NCBI GenBank assembly: GCA_964370735.1
Contig: CAYJLC010000052.1
Span: forward strand, 1-13,952
Origin: CAYJLC01 sp964370735
Lineage (GTDB): Bacteria > Bacillota > Clostridia > Oscillospirales > Butyricicoccaceae
Direction of reading: 5' to 3'
DNA: 13,952 bases
The notes below the pieces were generated by a model. That model worked only from the letters and a program-made list of their open reading frames with translations, was not told where the DNA came from and searched no databases. Shown here one piece after another: positions 6,965 through 13,931 of the stretch (positions are counted from its first letter, which is position 1; each line of letters starts with the position of its first letter). Made by a program: the position numbers and the translations under genes.

Positions 6965-7008
6965 TTTACCGTAATTTATGGTAAAATAAAATACAAAGTT
7001 ATTTTACC
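6965..7008. promoter_or_regulatory. Inverted-repeat control region between divergent glycan operons
   Basis: Three TTTACC boxes of alternating orientation lie at 6965-6970, 6980-6985 and 7003-7008. The first two form TTTACC-N9-GGTAAA. The second and third form the perfect 10-base inverted repeat GGTAAAATAA-N9-TTATTTTACC (6980-7008). Both spacers are nine bases, so the boxes alternate regularly, as expected for a protein operator. No convincing -35/-10 pair was found on either strand here. The regulator is unknown. Confidence 0.55.
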
Positions 7009-7047
7009 ACATATTTCAAAAAAAATCTATATATAATTGGAGGAAAA

Positions 7048-9261
7048 ATGAAAATTTTAATGTTTATGGGTGGAGGCGACGTCGGCGGAGCTAAGACACA
7101 TATCCTTTCTCTTGCCAAAGGACTAGCAAAAAACCACACATTTAAACTTATTAGCTTTAGAAATGGAGATTTTCCAAACGAGGCTCTAAATGCAGGAATA
7201 GATGTCGAAATTATTCCGTCAAATAATATTTTCAAAGCAAAACGTGAATTAATTAATATCTGCAAGAAATTTGCACCTGATGTTATCCACTCTCATGGTT
7301 CAAGGGCAAATTTAATGGCAGCTCTTATAAAAAACAAGTTTGATATCCCATTTGTGTCAACTGTCCATTCGGACTACAAATTGGATTATTTAGGCTCGCC
7401 TTTAAGGCAATATACCTTCGGTGCTGCAAATGCTTATGCGCTACGAAAAATCGATTATTACATCTCTGTTGCCGACAGAATGAGAAATTTACTTATCACA
7501 AGAAACTTTGACCCTAACGATATTTTCAAAATATATAACGGAATTGATTTTGATGTAGAAGTTCCAAAAGTATGCAGAAATGAGTTTTTTTCCGATATTA
7601 AAATTGAAAAAGATGATGTTATTTTAGGCATTGCAGCTAGACTAACAGAAGTCAAAGACATACCAACTCTGCTTAAAGCGTTCGAAATTGCTCTTAAGAA
7701 AAACCCTCATTTGCGACTAGTAATCGGTGGTGATGGTGAAGACAAGGACAAGCTTATAAAGCTTGCACAAGACCTAAATATCAGTGACAGGGTGCATTTT
7801 ATCGGCTGGGTTTCAGATATCGCGTCGTTTTTCAGCTCAATCGACATAAATATAATTTGTTCAATCTCGGAAACGTTTCCTTATGCAATTTTGGAAGGCA
7901 TTTTATATGGATGTGCAACAATTTCGTCTGATGTCGGTGGTGTAAACAAGATTATTTCGTCTGGAGTTGATGGATATATCTTCAAACCTAGAGATTTCGA
8001 AAAATTTGCAGAACAAATCGTTGATTTATCGTCAGATAAAGAAAAAATCGAGCGTTTTAGAACTCTTTCTTTCAAAAAAGCGAGCGCTAATTTTTCACTT
8101 GAAAACACTTATAGCACACAAGTTCTAATTTACGAAAATTGTATCAAAAAACATAAAATCGAGAGTAATAAACGCTCGCAAATCACACTTTGTGGTGCTT
8201 ATGGAAAAGGAAACTCTGGAGATGATGCCATTTTGCGTGCGATTGTTTCCGAAATGCGTCAAATCGATGAAAATATTCCTCTTTGCGTAATGTCAAGGTC
8301 ACCTTTAGACACAAAACTTGACTATCTTACAAATTCAATCTTCACTTTTAATGTATTTAAGTTCGCAAAAGCTTTCAAAAAATCAAAAATTTACATCAAC
8401 GGTGGCGGTAGTTTAATTCAAGACGTAACCTCATCTCGCTCACTATATTTTTACTTATTCACACTAAGCCTTGCAAAAAAATTCGGCGCTAAAGTAATCA
8501 TGTATGGTTGCGGAATTGGGCCTGTAAACGGCAGTTTCAACCGAAAACTTGCCACTAAAGTTATAAATAAAAATGTAGATGTTATAACTCTTCGCGATGA
8601 AATTTCGAAAGACGAGCTCGACAGATTAGGCGTAACTTCTCCGAAAATCATAATTTCTGCCGACCCTACTTTGATTATTACACCACAAAATGACGACGAA
8701 GTTTTGAGTGTTTTAAGAGATGCAAATGTCCCAGAAAATAAAAAATACCTTGGTATCGGCGTTAGAAATTGGAAAAATTTCGACAATATTTGTAGTGAAG
8801 TCGCGAAATCAATTGACTATGCATACAAAAAACACAATTTAATACCTGTTTTTCTTCCGATTGAATACCCAAATGACCTAGAACCTTCGAAAAAAATTGC
8901 ATCACAAGTAAATTCACCATACCATATCATCGATGTTAAGCAAAAAACCGAAACTACCATCGGTTTATTCTCAAAAATGGATTTAGTCCTCGGAATGAGG
9001 CTACATTCGCTTATTTTCTCGGTTTCTGGTGGCGTTCCTGTCATCGGAATGTCTTACGACATTAAAGTCGATGGATTTTTAAAGTATATTTCCGAAAATT
9101 CTTGTATAGCACTCGAAGAAGTAAAAAGTGACAAGTTAAACGAATTAATCGATATAGGTCTTACTTCTGAATATAAAGAAAAAGTTATAAATGCACGCAA
9201 AAAACTATGCGAAATCGAGAGTATTAATATACAAGAAGTTACAAAATTATTGGAGGACTAA
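7048..9261 (+). CDS. csaB: GT4 glycosyltransferase fused to CsaB-type pyruvyl transferase
   Basis: A two-domain cytosolic or membrane-associated enzyme of 737 residues. Residues 1 to ~370 form a GT-B, family GT4 glycosyltransferase: MGGGDVGGAKTHIL at the N-terminus, HSHGSRA (81-87), IGGDGEDKDKL and the SETFPYAILEG motif with the E-x7-E pair at Glu275 and Glu283. After a short basic linker (about 368-378) the second half is a polysaccharide pyruvyl transferase: GAYGKGNSGDDAIL (383-396), YINGGGSLIQD (449-459), GCGIGPV (487-493) and GMRLHSLIF (649-657). CsaB transfers pyruvate from phosphoenolpyruvate to a cell-wall sugar, producing the ligand of SLH-domain proteins. The reading frame is continuous with no sign of a frameshift. 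Ribosome binding site GGAGG at 7039-7043. First gene of a three-gene plus-strand operon. Confidence 0.9.
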   Translation: MKILMFMGGGDVGGAKTHILSLAKGLAKNHTFKLISFRNGDFPNEALNAGIDVEIIPSNNIFKAKRELINICKKFAPDVIHSHGSRANLMAALIKNKFDIPFVSTVHSDYKLDYLGSPLRQYTFGAANAYALRKIDYYISVADRMRNLLITRNFDPNDIFKIYNGIDFDVEVPKVCRNEFFSDIKIEKDDVILGIAARLTEVKDIPTLLKAFEIALKKNPHLRLVIGGDGEDKDKLIKLAQDLNISDRVHFIGWVSDIASFFSSIDINIICSISETFPYAILEGILYGCATISSDVGGVNKIISSGVDGYIFKPRDFEKFAEQIVDLSSDKEKIERFRTLSFKKASANFSLENTYSTQVLIYENCIKKHKIESNKRSQITLCGAYGKGNSGDDAILRAIVSEMRQIDENIPLCVMSRSPLDTKLDYLTNSIFTFNVFKFAKAFKKSKIYINGGGSLIQDVTSSRSLYFYLFTLSLAKKFGAKVIMYGCGIGPVNGSFNRKLATKVINKNVDVITLRDEISKDELDRLGVTSPKIIISADPTLIITPQNDDEVLSVLRDANVPENKKYLGIGVRNWKNFDNICSEVAKSIDYAYKKHNLIPVFLPIEYPNDLEPSKKIASQVNSPYHIIDVKQKTETTIGLFSKMDLVLGMRLHSLIFSVSGGVPVIGMSYDIKVDGFLKYISENSCIALEEVKSDKLNELIDIGLTSEYKEKVINARKKLCEIESINIQEVTKLLED

Positions 9262-9262
9262 A

Positions 9263-10411
9263 ATGAGAAATATCGTTTGTTTGTCTACAACAAACTTCCA
9301 CCCACTGCCTACTCGAAAACAAAATGTTATGAAACGTCTTCCAGATGCGAACATTTTATATTTCAATCCTGCTGTCACTTTTGCAGCACCACTCAAAGAT
9401 AAAAAGGCGTTTAAGCAAATTTTTGCTTTTATGAAAAAAGGAGAGATTGAAGGAAATATCACAGTTTATAATCAGCCTCCGATAATACCATTTTTCAATA
9501 AAGTTAGATTTTTTAATAAAATAAATCAATTTTACACTTCTATGTATGTAAATAGTAAGATAAAAAAGCATAAAATGAAAAATGTTCTTTTGTGGTGCTA
9601 CTCCCCTTCTGCTTGTGACGCCGTTTCAAAAATTAAGCATAAAAACTTAGTTTATGACTGCGTCGACAGACATTCTGGCTATGTTGGCAACATAAATCCT
9701 GAAATTGTCGACAATATGGAGCGTGATTTAGCAAAAAAAGCTGATTTGGTGTTCTCTACTGCTATCGGCTTGCACGAAACTTTACGCGAGTATAATGACA
9801 AGGCATTTTTAATCCCAAACGGCTGTGCTTACGAACTTTTTAGCAAGGCGCACACAGAAAAGTTTGACACTCCCTATGAACTTAAAAATGTAACTGGTAA
9901 AATTTTTGGCTTCGTTGGTATGCTTCAAGAGTGCATAGATTACGAAAAAATCGAAGAACTTGCAAAAAATCGTCCAAATGATACTATAATTTTCATCGGC
10001 AGAACACTTCCTGGGGTAAATGTTGATTATTTGAAAAAATATGACAATATAATTTTCAAAGGCCTAATCCCACAAAATGAACTTCCAGCGTATATTTCGT
10101 GTTTCGACGTATGCCTAAATACCTTCGAGAGTGGCAGACTTTCAAAAGATGTAAGCCCGTTAAAATTCTACGAATACCTAGCAACAGGAAAGCCAATAGT
10201 TTGCACAAAAGAACCCCTTCAAGTAGCAGATTTTGCCGATTGTGTGTATATTTCTGACACAAATGAAGAGTTTTTAGCGATGTGCGAACTTGCATTAAAC
10301 GAGCCAGATAATACTAAAACAAATTTACGATTACAGTACGGAAAAGAATGTTCTTGGGATGAAAGAGTCCGCAAAATGCATGAAATTTTAGTACAAAATA
10401 AGCTTTATTAA
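9263..10411 (+). CDS. TuaH-like glycosyltransferase
   Basis: Probable GT-B glycosyltransferase of 382 residues acting in surface-polysaccharide synthesis. The N-terminal half has LLWCYSPSACDAV (109-121) and VYDCVDRHSGY (130-140), then ERDLAKKADLVFSTAIGL (153-170), the pattern of TuaH-type enzymes of teichuronic acid synthesis. The C-terminal half has IFGFVGML (214-221), IIFIGRTLPG (242-251) and SPLKFYEYLATGKPIV (298-313), the nucleotide-sugar binding part. The start at 9263 is chosen for its GGAGG (9252-9256); an in-frame ATG at 9191 lies inside the preceding gene. It begins one base after the stop codon of the CsaB fusion gene. The donor and acceptor sugars cannot be read from sequence. Confidence 0.82.
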   Translation: MRNIVCLSTTNFHPLPTRKQNVMKRLPDANILYFNPAVTFAAPLKDKKAFKQIFAFMKKGEIEGNITVYNQPPIIPFFNKVRFFNKINQFYTSMYVNSKIKKHKMKNVLLWCYSPSACDAVSKIKHKNLVYDCVDRHSGYVGNINPEIVDNMERDLAKKADLVFSTAIGLHETLREYNDKAFLIPNGCAYELFSKAHTEKFDTPYELKNVTGKIFGFVGMLQECIDYEKIEELAKNRPNDTIIFIGRTLPGVNVDYLKKYDNIIFKGLIPQNELPAYISCFDVCLNTFESGRLSKDVSPLKFYEYLATGKPIVCTKEPLQVADFADCVYISDTNEEFLAMCELALNEPDNTKTNLRLQYGKECSWDERVRKMHEILVQNKLY

Positions 10412-10421
10412 GGAGTGGAAT

Positions 10422-10994
10422 ATGGAAAAGAAAATCGCATTTATTTCTGATGTTCATGGTAATATTTTCGCGCTTAAAAAGGTTCTTTCAGACATTAAAA
10501 GTCGAAATATCGAACAAATATACAGTCTTGGCGATTTTTCTTCTTACGGAAGTTCCACTGCCCAAATTGTCGATATGTTTCTTGAAAATAATATAGTCAC
10601 CGTTTTAGGAAACAACGACAATATGCTTGAAACTTACCTTAACACTGAACGTCAAAAAAATTACATAAAATCACTAAAAGAGATTATTTCTATCGAGTTT
10701 AATGGCAAAAAAATACTGCTTACTCATGGTAGCCCTTTTTCAATTTATGAATATGTATATAAATGGGACGATAAACTTCAACACAAAATTGCCAAGGCAA
10801 TAGACGAAGATATCATTGTTTTCGGTCACACCCACATAGCGTATAAAAAAGAAGTTTTAGGCAAGTTTTTCCTAAATCCAGGCAGTGTCGGCAGACCAAA
10901 AGATGGTGATATTCGTGCTTCCTATGCGATTTTAACAATCGATGATGATTTAATTGATGCACAGTTTATACGCTTAGATTATGACAAAAAATAG
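10422..10994 (+). CDS. YfcE/MJ0936-family metallophosphoesterase
   Basis: A calcineurin-like phosphoesterase of 190 residues, cytosolic. All metal-binding motifs are present: SDVHGN (Asp10, His12), GDFSSYG (Asp38), GNND (63-66, where many relatives have GNCD or GNHD), THGSP (His102), GHTH (135-138), and the family ending NPGSVGRPKDG (152-162). Such enzymes hydrolyse phosphodiesters in vitro, with unknown natural substrate. The ribosome binding site AAGGAG overlaps the stop codon of the TuaH-like gene, so it is the last gene of the glycan operon. That placement suggests a housekeeping or glycan-precursor role, which is inference. Confidence 0.88.
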   Translation: MEKKIAFISDVHGNIFALKKVLSDIKSRNIEQIYSLGDFSSYGSSTAQIVDMFLENNIVTVLGNNDNMLETYLNTERQKNYIKSLKEIISIEFNGKKILLTHGSPFSIYEYVYKWDDKLQHKIAKAIDEDIIVFGHTHIAYKKEVLGKFFLNPGSVGRPKDGDIRASYAILTIDDDLIDAQFIRLDYDKK

Positions 10995-11045
10995 CTTTAA
11001 TCACCTATAAACGCTATCTAAACACAAATATAGTTCAATACAAGC

Positions 11046-11082
11046 AAAATAAAAGTCACGAAGTTCGTGACTTTTATTTTTT
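11046..11082. terminator. Bidirectional terminator between the glycan operon and tetR-type gene
   Basis: A 17-base perfect inverted repeat with a single central base: AAAATAAAAGTCACGAA (11046-11062) and its complement (11064-11080), giving T-runs on both strands. It lies between converging genes and can end both transcripts. Confidence 0.93.
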
Positions 11083-11153
11083 ATCTTTAAAAAAATGCAA
11101 CCCAAACAGACCCTCTCACGAGAGTTTATTATCAACACAATTAAAGACAAAAA

Positions 11154-11666
11154 TTAAAAAGAAAAATAAAAAAATTTATATGTTTTTTCAGCTACTTCGT
11201 CAATACTAAGTGACATATCGTCATCAATCCACTTTTTAGTCACTGAATCAATTCCTCCAGTGATATAGTCCCACAAATATTCATCTTTTGGCTTGTCAAA
11301 GTTTAAAATTTCATTAAATTTCGTGCGAATGCATACGCAAATCTTATCTATACAATCAAATTTAGTCAAAATCGGTGTATATGCTGAATTTTTTATAATT
11401 TCAAATCGCAAACTTAAAATATCTCTAGGTTCACTCACATTATTCGATTTGGCATATTCAATAAACTCAGTAATTTCTTGTGCGAAAAAATATAGTATCA
11501 CGTCTTCTTTTGAGTTAAAATGCCTATAAAACGACATTCTCACAATTTCCGCTTCTTTGCAAATATCAGAAATAGTTATATCTTCTGGGGATTTTTGATC
11601 TAAAAGTATGATTAATGCATTAAAAATCTGCTTTTTTGTGCCATTTACTTTAGTAAAATTTTTCAT
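11154..11666 (-). CDS. TetR/AcrR-family transcriptional regulator
   Basis: A one-component regulator of 170 residues. The N-terminal helix-turn-helix spans about 12-56: KKQIFNALIILLDQK, then DITISDICKEAEIVRMSFYRHFNSKEDVI, the classic TetR pattern ending YRHFxSKED. The C-terminal ligand domain is short and not recognisable; it has three clustered cysteines (around 105-112). Ribosome binding site GGAGGG at 11673-11678 supports the start. It forms its own unit with a consensus promoter and a shared terminator downstream. Its neighbours on both sides belong to separate units, so the target is unclear; autoregulation is likely for the family. Confidence 0.88.
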   Translation of the reverse strand: MKNFTKVNGTKKQIFNALIILLDQKSPEDITISDICKEAEIVRMSFYRHFNSKEDVILYFFAQEITEFIEYAKSNNVSEPRDILSLRFEIIKNSAYTPILTKFDCIDKICVCIRTKFNEILNFDKPKDEYLWDYITGGIDSVTKKWIDDDMSLSIDEVAEKTYKFFYFSF

Positions 11667-11695
11667 TTTATACCCTCCATTTTTGCGTTGAACTC

Positions 11696-11710
11696 GAAAT
11701 TCTAAATTTC
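11696..11710. promoter_or_regulatory. Possible TetR-type operator
   Basis: GAAATT-CTA-AATTTC, a 15-base palindrome 8 bases downstream of the -10 box of the regulator's promoter. Size and position suit an autoregulatory operator, but AT-rich palindromes of this length also arise by chance. Confidence 0.35.
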
Positions 11711-11717
11711 TATAAAG

Positions 11718-11746
11718 ATTATACCATATTTTTCCATAAATTGCAA
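11718..11746 (-). promoter_or_regulatory. Promoter of the TetR-family gene
   Basis: Minus-strand TTGCAA (11746-11741), 17-base spacer, TATAAT (11723-11718). Confidence 0.88.
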
Positions 11747-11783
11747 TAACTTTTTGGTAAATATTGGTTGTTTGAATTTTTCT

Positions 11784-11818
11784 AAAAAAATTACCCGTTT
11801 CCTTTCGAAAATCGGGTA
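11784..11818 (-). terminator. Terminator of the FolT-like gene
   Basis: On the minus strand ACCCG-A-TTTTC, a GAAA tetraloop, GGAAA-CGGGT, then a run of seven T. It starts just after the TAG stop codon. Confidence 0.9.
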
Positions 11819-11823
11819 TTTTT

Positions 11824-12678
11824 CTATTTTTTTATTCGTTCATACACATTAATCATAATTGCAAGCGCATAAATCTCTAGCGCACTACTCAAAAGCTCCT
11901 CAATCGCTCTTGGTAGCCAAATAATTAGAAACGGTAATTCTTTCCACCCTGTATAAATTGTTTCGCGCAATACAAGTGTATTTACCGTTGTGACAAAAAT
12001 TCCAGATACAATTATCGTTATCATCAGTGGCAAAACATAACTTTTCATGCCCCTTTTCTCTAGGTATTTCGTTGCAAAAAAATCGATAATTATCATCGAA
12101 AATGCAATTAATCCTATCGAAATTACACCATAAGTTAGAATTAATATATATTCATTAATGCTGGCAGACGGGTCTTTTAAAGCTTGTGTCCTTGAAATTA
12201 TTATTTCACCGATATAACTTAATGAATCGATGTCATAATTCGGATTATTTACAAAAAAATCACTATTAATTCCATCTAAATTAAATAAAACAGCATTCGA
12301 CAGTCCAAAAATCGTCACTAGCGATGCAAATACCATCAAAATCAAGCGAAAATTCTTCGCATTTCGATTTTTAAGTACCAACCACAAATAACCTCTTAAA
12401 AGTCCTCCTAAAATAAGCACCAAAAGCATAGGAAAAAGATATGTCCCTGTCGGTTTTATTATAAATGCAATAATGTCTGTTAGCGCCGAAGCTGCTGCTC
12501 CAAAAATCGGTCCACCTAAAATTGCTGCAAGTGATGTAAATATACCTGAAAACCCAAATCTGATGCCCTCGTGACCAAAAAGTGGCACATTTAAAGGAAA
12601 AACTACCCTTAAAATAACAGCTATGCTTACAAAGATTGCTGTCATAGTAATTTTCCGTATATTGTCTTTTTTCTTCAT
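11824..12678 (-). CDS. folT: ECF transporter S component, FolT-like (folate uptake)
   Basis: Membrane substrate-binding subunit of an energy-coupling factor vitamin transporter. The 284 residues begin with a typical S-component helix (IRKITMTAIFVSIAVILRVV, 8-26), then GIRFGFSGIFTSLAAILGGPIFGAAASALTD (38-68) and FIIKPTGTYLFPMLLVLILGGLLRGY (72-97), matching the FolT/QueT-like part of the family. A tetrahydrofolate riboswitch in the leader strongly supports folate as substrate. It is much longer than common FolT (~170-200 residues). The excess appears as a middle region (about 110-200) with extra membrane segments and an extracytoplasmic loop around 135-175. The ECF ATPases and T component are not in this window, as expected when they are shared among S components. 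Ribosome binding site AAGGAGG at 12683-12689. Confidence 0.83.
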   Translation of the reverse strand: MKKKDNIRKITMTAIFVSIAVILRVVFPLNVPLFGHEGIRFGFSGIFTSLAAILGGPIFGAAASALTDIIAFIIKPTGTYLFPMLLVLILGGLLRGYLWLVLKNRNAKNFRLILMVFASLVTIFGLSNAVLFNLDGINSDFFVNNPNYDIDSLSYIGEIIISRTQALKDPSASINEYILILTYGVISIGLIAFSMIIIDFFATKYLEKRGMKSYVLPLMITIIVSGIFVTTVNTLVLRETIYTGWKELPFLIIWLPRAIEELLSSALEIYALAIMINVYERIKK

Positions 12679-12734
12679 TTTTCCTCCTTGAATCTTTTTT
12701 TTAAAATTTTCAAGAAGAAATTAAGTTTTAATCA

Positions 12735-12781
12735 TAAAAAAACGCCTCCTTTATGCAGACGAGCTACATAAAAAAGGGCGT
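12735..12781 (-). terminator. Riboswitch-controlled terminator hairpin in the folT leader
   Basis: On the minus strand ACGCC-(C)-TTTTTTATG pairs with CATAAAGGAGGCGT (14 pairs, one bulged C, 11-base loop) and is followed by seven T. It lies between the aptamer and the coding sequence, so it should act as an early terminator. Its 3' arm contains AAAGGAGG. Confidence 0.87.
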
Positions 12782-12793
12782 AAAAAGTCCTAA

Positions 12794-12910
12794 TATGTAA
12801 CAGCGGGATGCGGACTTTATATCGTGAGAAATCTCTTCGTCCCTTTGACAACTCCCCGTTCAAAAGGCACTGTAAACCATCAGATTAACGCATAAAATCC
12901 TACTCTGCGA
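12794..12910 (-). ncRNA. Tetrahydrofolate (THF) riboswitch aptamer
   Basis: On the minus strand the conserved pieces appear in order: GCAGAGTAGG, GCGTTAATC, AACGGGGAGTTGTC, GGGACGAA and CCGCATCCCGCTGTTAC. Pairings that can be traced are P1 GCAG/CUGU, P2 GGAUUUUAU/AUAAAGUCC (9 pairs with one G-U), P3 CCUUUUGA/UCAAAGGG, and the pseudoknot CGGGGA with UCCCG. This matches the THF riboswitch (Rfam RF01831) known from Firmicutes folate transport and synthesis genes, by memory of its consensus rather than by search. Its position 5' of a FolT-like gene agrees. Confidence 0.95.
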
Positions 12911-12921
12911 ATATTGGGTAT

Positions 12922-12950
12922 ATTCTATCACATTAAAGTGTTTTTGTCAA
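12922..12950 (-). promoter_or_regulatory. Promoter of the THF riboswitch-folT unit
   Basis: Minus-strand TTGACA (12950-12945), 17-base spacer, TAGAAT (12927-12922). Transcription would begin a few bases before the aptamer. Confidence 0.9.
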
Positions 12951-12957
12951 TTAATTC

Positions 12958-12986
12958 TTGCAAAAAAATTCATTTTATTGTATAAT
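12958..12986 (+). promoter_or_regulatory. Promoter of the HAD hydrolase gene
   Basis: TTGCAA (12958-12963), 17-base spacer, TATAAT (12981-12986). AGAGGT (13007-13012) precedes the ATG by 6 bases. Confidence 0.88.
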
Positions 12987-13018
12987 GATATAAGTAAAAT
13001 AAAAAAAGAGGTTAGAAA

Positions 13019-13828
13019 ATGAACTACAAATTATTAGCGCTAGACCTTGATGACACAATTGTATCAAAAGATGGTCATATTTCGAAAAATGTCATAAATT
13101 CATTAAAAAAAGCGATAGATGCTGGAGTTTTTATCGTTTTAGCAACAGGAAGACCTATGGGTGGCATGAAACACGTTGTAAAAGAGCTTGATTTAGATAA
13201 TAATAAGTTATTTTTGCTAGGCTTTAATGGTGGAAAAATTGTAAATCCTTCAACAAATGAAGTTATTTTTAAACAAGATGTCACTATGAAACAAGTTGAA
13301 ATAATGCAAAATTTTGCAAAAGAGAACGATTTAGCAATGTTAACTTACATTGATGATGAGATTTTATGCACAAAAATCAATGATTCTGCCAAAAATGAAG
13401 AAATGCTTACAAAAATGCCATTGCGCATTATTAACGATTTTGCGTCAGAACTTAAAGAAAATACAATCAAAGCAATGTATGTCGATGAAAATTCTAGACT
13501 TTTGGAAATCCAAAATGAAATTACAAAAAAACTTGGCGATGAATTATATATCACTTTTTCAAAACCATTTTTCTTAGAGTTTATGAATAAAAATGTGGAT
13601 AAAGGTGCTAGTTTATTGTTTTTAGCTAATCATTTAGGCATTAAACGAGAAGAAATCATTGCAGTTGGCGATAGTTATAACGATTTAACTATGATTAAAG
13701 CTGCTGGTCTAGGCGTAGCTATGGGAAATGCTGTTCAAGACGTGAAAGATATCGCTGATTATGAAACTTTACATATCGATAACGATGGAGTTTGCCACGT
13801 TGTAGATAAATTTATTTTAAATATCTAA
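13019..13828 (+). CDS. Cof-type HAD-IIB family phosphatase
   Basis: A cytosolic phosphatase of 269 residues in the haloacid dehalogenase superfamily, acting on sugar phosphates or cofactors such as FMN or pyridoxal phosphate; the substrate is not readable. Motif I is DLDDT (9-13, nucleophile Asp9, acid Asp11), motif II ATGRP (42-46), motif III the Lys of VDKGASL (Lys195) and motif IV GDSYNDLTM (217-225). The C2B cap lies between motifs II and III (about 80-190). The ending GVAMGNAVQDVKDIADYET is characteristic of Cof/YidA proteins. It is a single-gene unit with its own promoter and terminator. Confidence 0.94.
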   Translation: MNYKLLALDLDDTIVSKDGHISKNVINSLKKAIDAGVFIVLATGRPMGGMKHVVKELDLDNNKLFLLGFNGGKIVNPSTNEVIFKQDVTMKQVEIMQNFAKENDLAMLTYIDDEILCTKINDSAKNEEMLTKMPLRIINDFASELKENTIKAMYVDENSRLLEIQNEITKKLGDELYITFSKPFFLEFMNKNVDKGASLLFLANHLGIKREEIIAVGDSYNDLTMIKAAGLGVAMGNAVQDVKDIADYETLHIDNDGVCHVVDKFILNI

Positions 13829-13834
13829 TCCAAT

Positions 13835-13862
13835 ACCCTAGTTTAAACGACTAGGGTTTTTT
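13835..13862 (+). terminator. Terminator after the HAD gene
   Basis: ACCCTAGT (13835-13842), 7-base loop, ACTAGGGT (13850-13857), then a six-T run. Confidence 0.95.
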
Positions 13863-13902
13863 GTATATTATTAAATTTATTTCATATTTTTCAAAATAAG
13901 TG

Positions 13903-13931
13903 TTGACAAATTTATTATTAATGTGTATAAT
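13903..13931 (+). promoter_or_regulatory. Consensus promoter at the right edge
   Basis: Perfect TTGACA (13903-13908), 17-base spacer, perfect TATAAT (13926-13931). The transcript runs out of the window; 21 bases follow, with AAAGCACTG six bases downstream of the -10. The gene it serves is not visible. Confidence 0.88.

Larger units (their letters stand above)
12679..13018. other. Divergent regulatory region: folate riboswitch leader and two promoters
   Basis: This 340-base region without a protein gene holds, from left to right, the AAGGAGG of the FolT-like gene, a short unstructured AT-rich stretch, a terminator hairpin, the THF aptamer, the minus-strand promoter and the plus-strand promoter of the HAD gene. 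The two promoters are back to back with their -35 boxes 7 bases apart. Confidence 0.9.

Noticed and set aside
7032..7037. TATAAT just ahead of the GT4-CsaB gene as a -10 box
   Set aside because: Transcription would start at or beyond the ribosome binding site (7039-7043), leaving no usable leader, and there is no -35 at the proper distance.
9191..9262. Longer start for the TuaH-like gene at 9191
   Set aside because: Lies inside the preceding gene without a ribosome binding site; ATG 9263 follows GGAGG at normal distance.
11113..11124. CTCTC-AC-GAGAG hairpin as a terminator
   Set aside because: The two-base loop is too small and there is no T-run; the strong terminator at 11046-11082 already ends both units.
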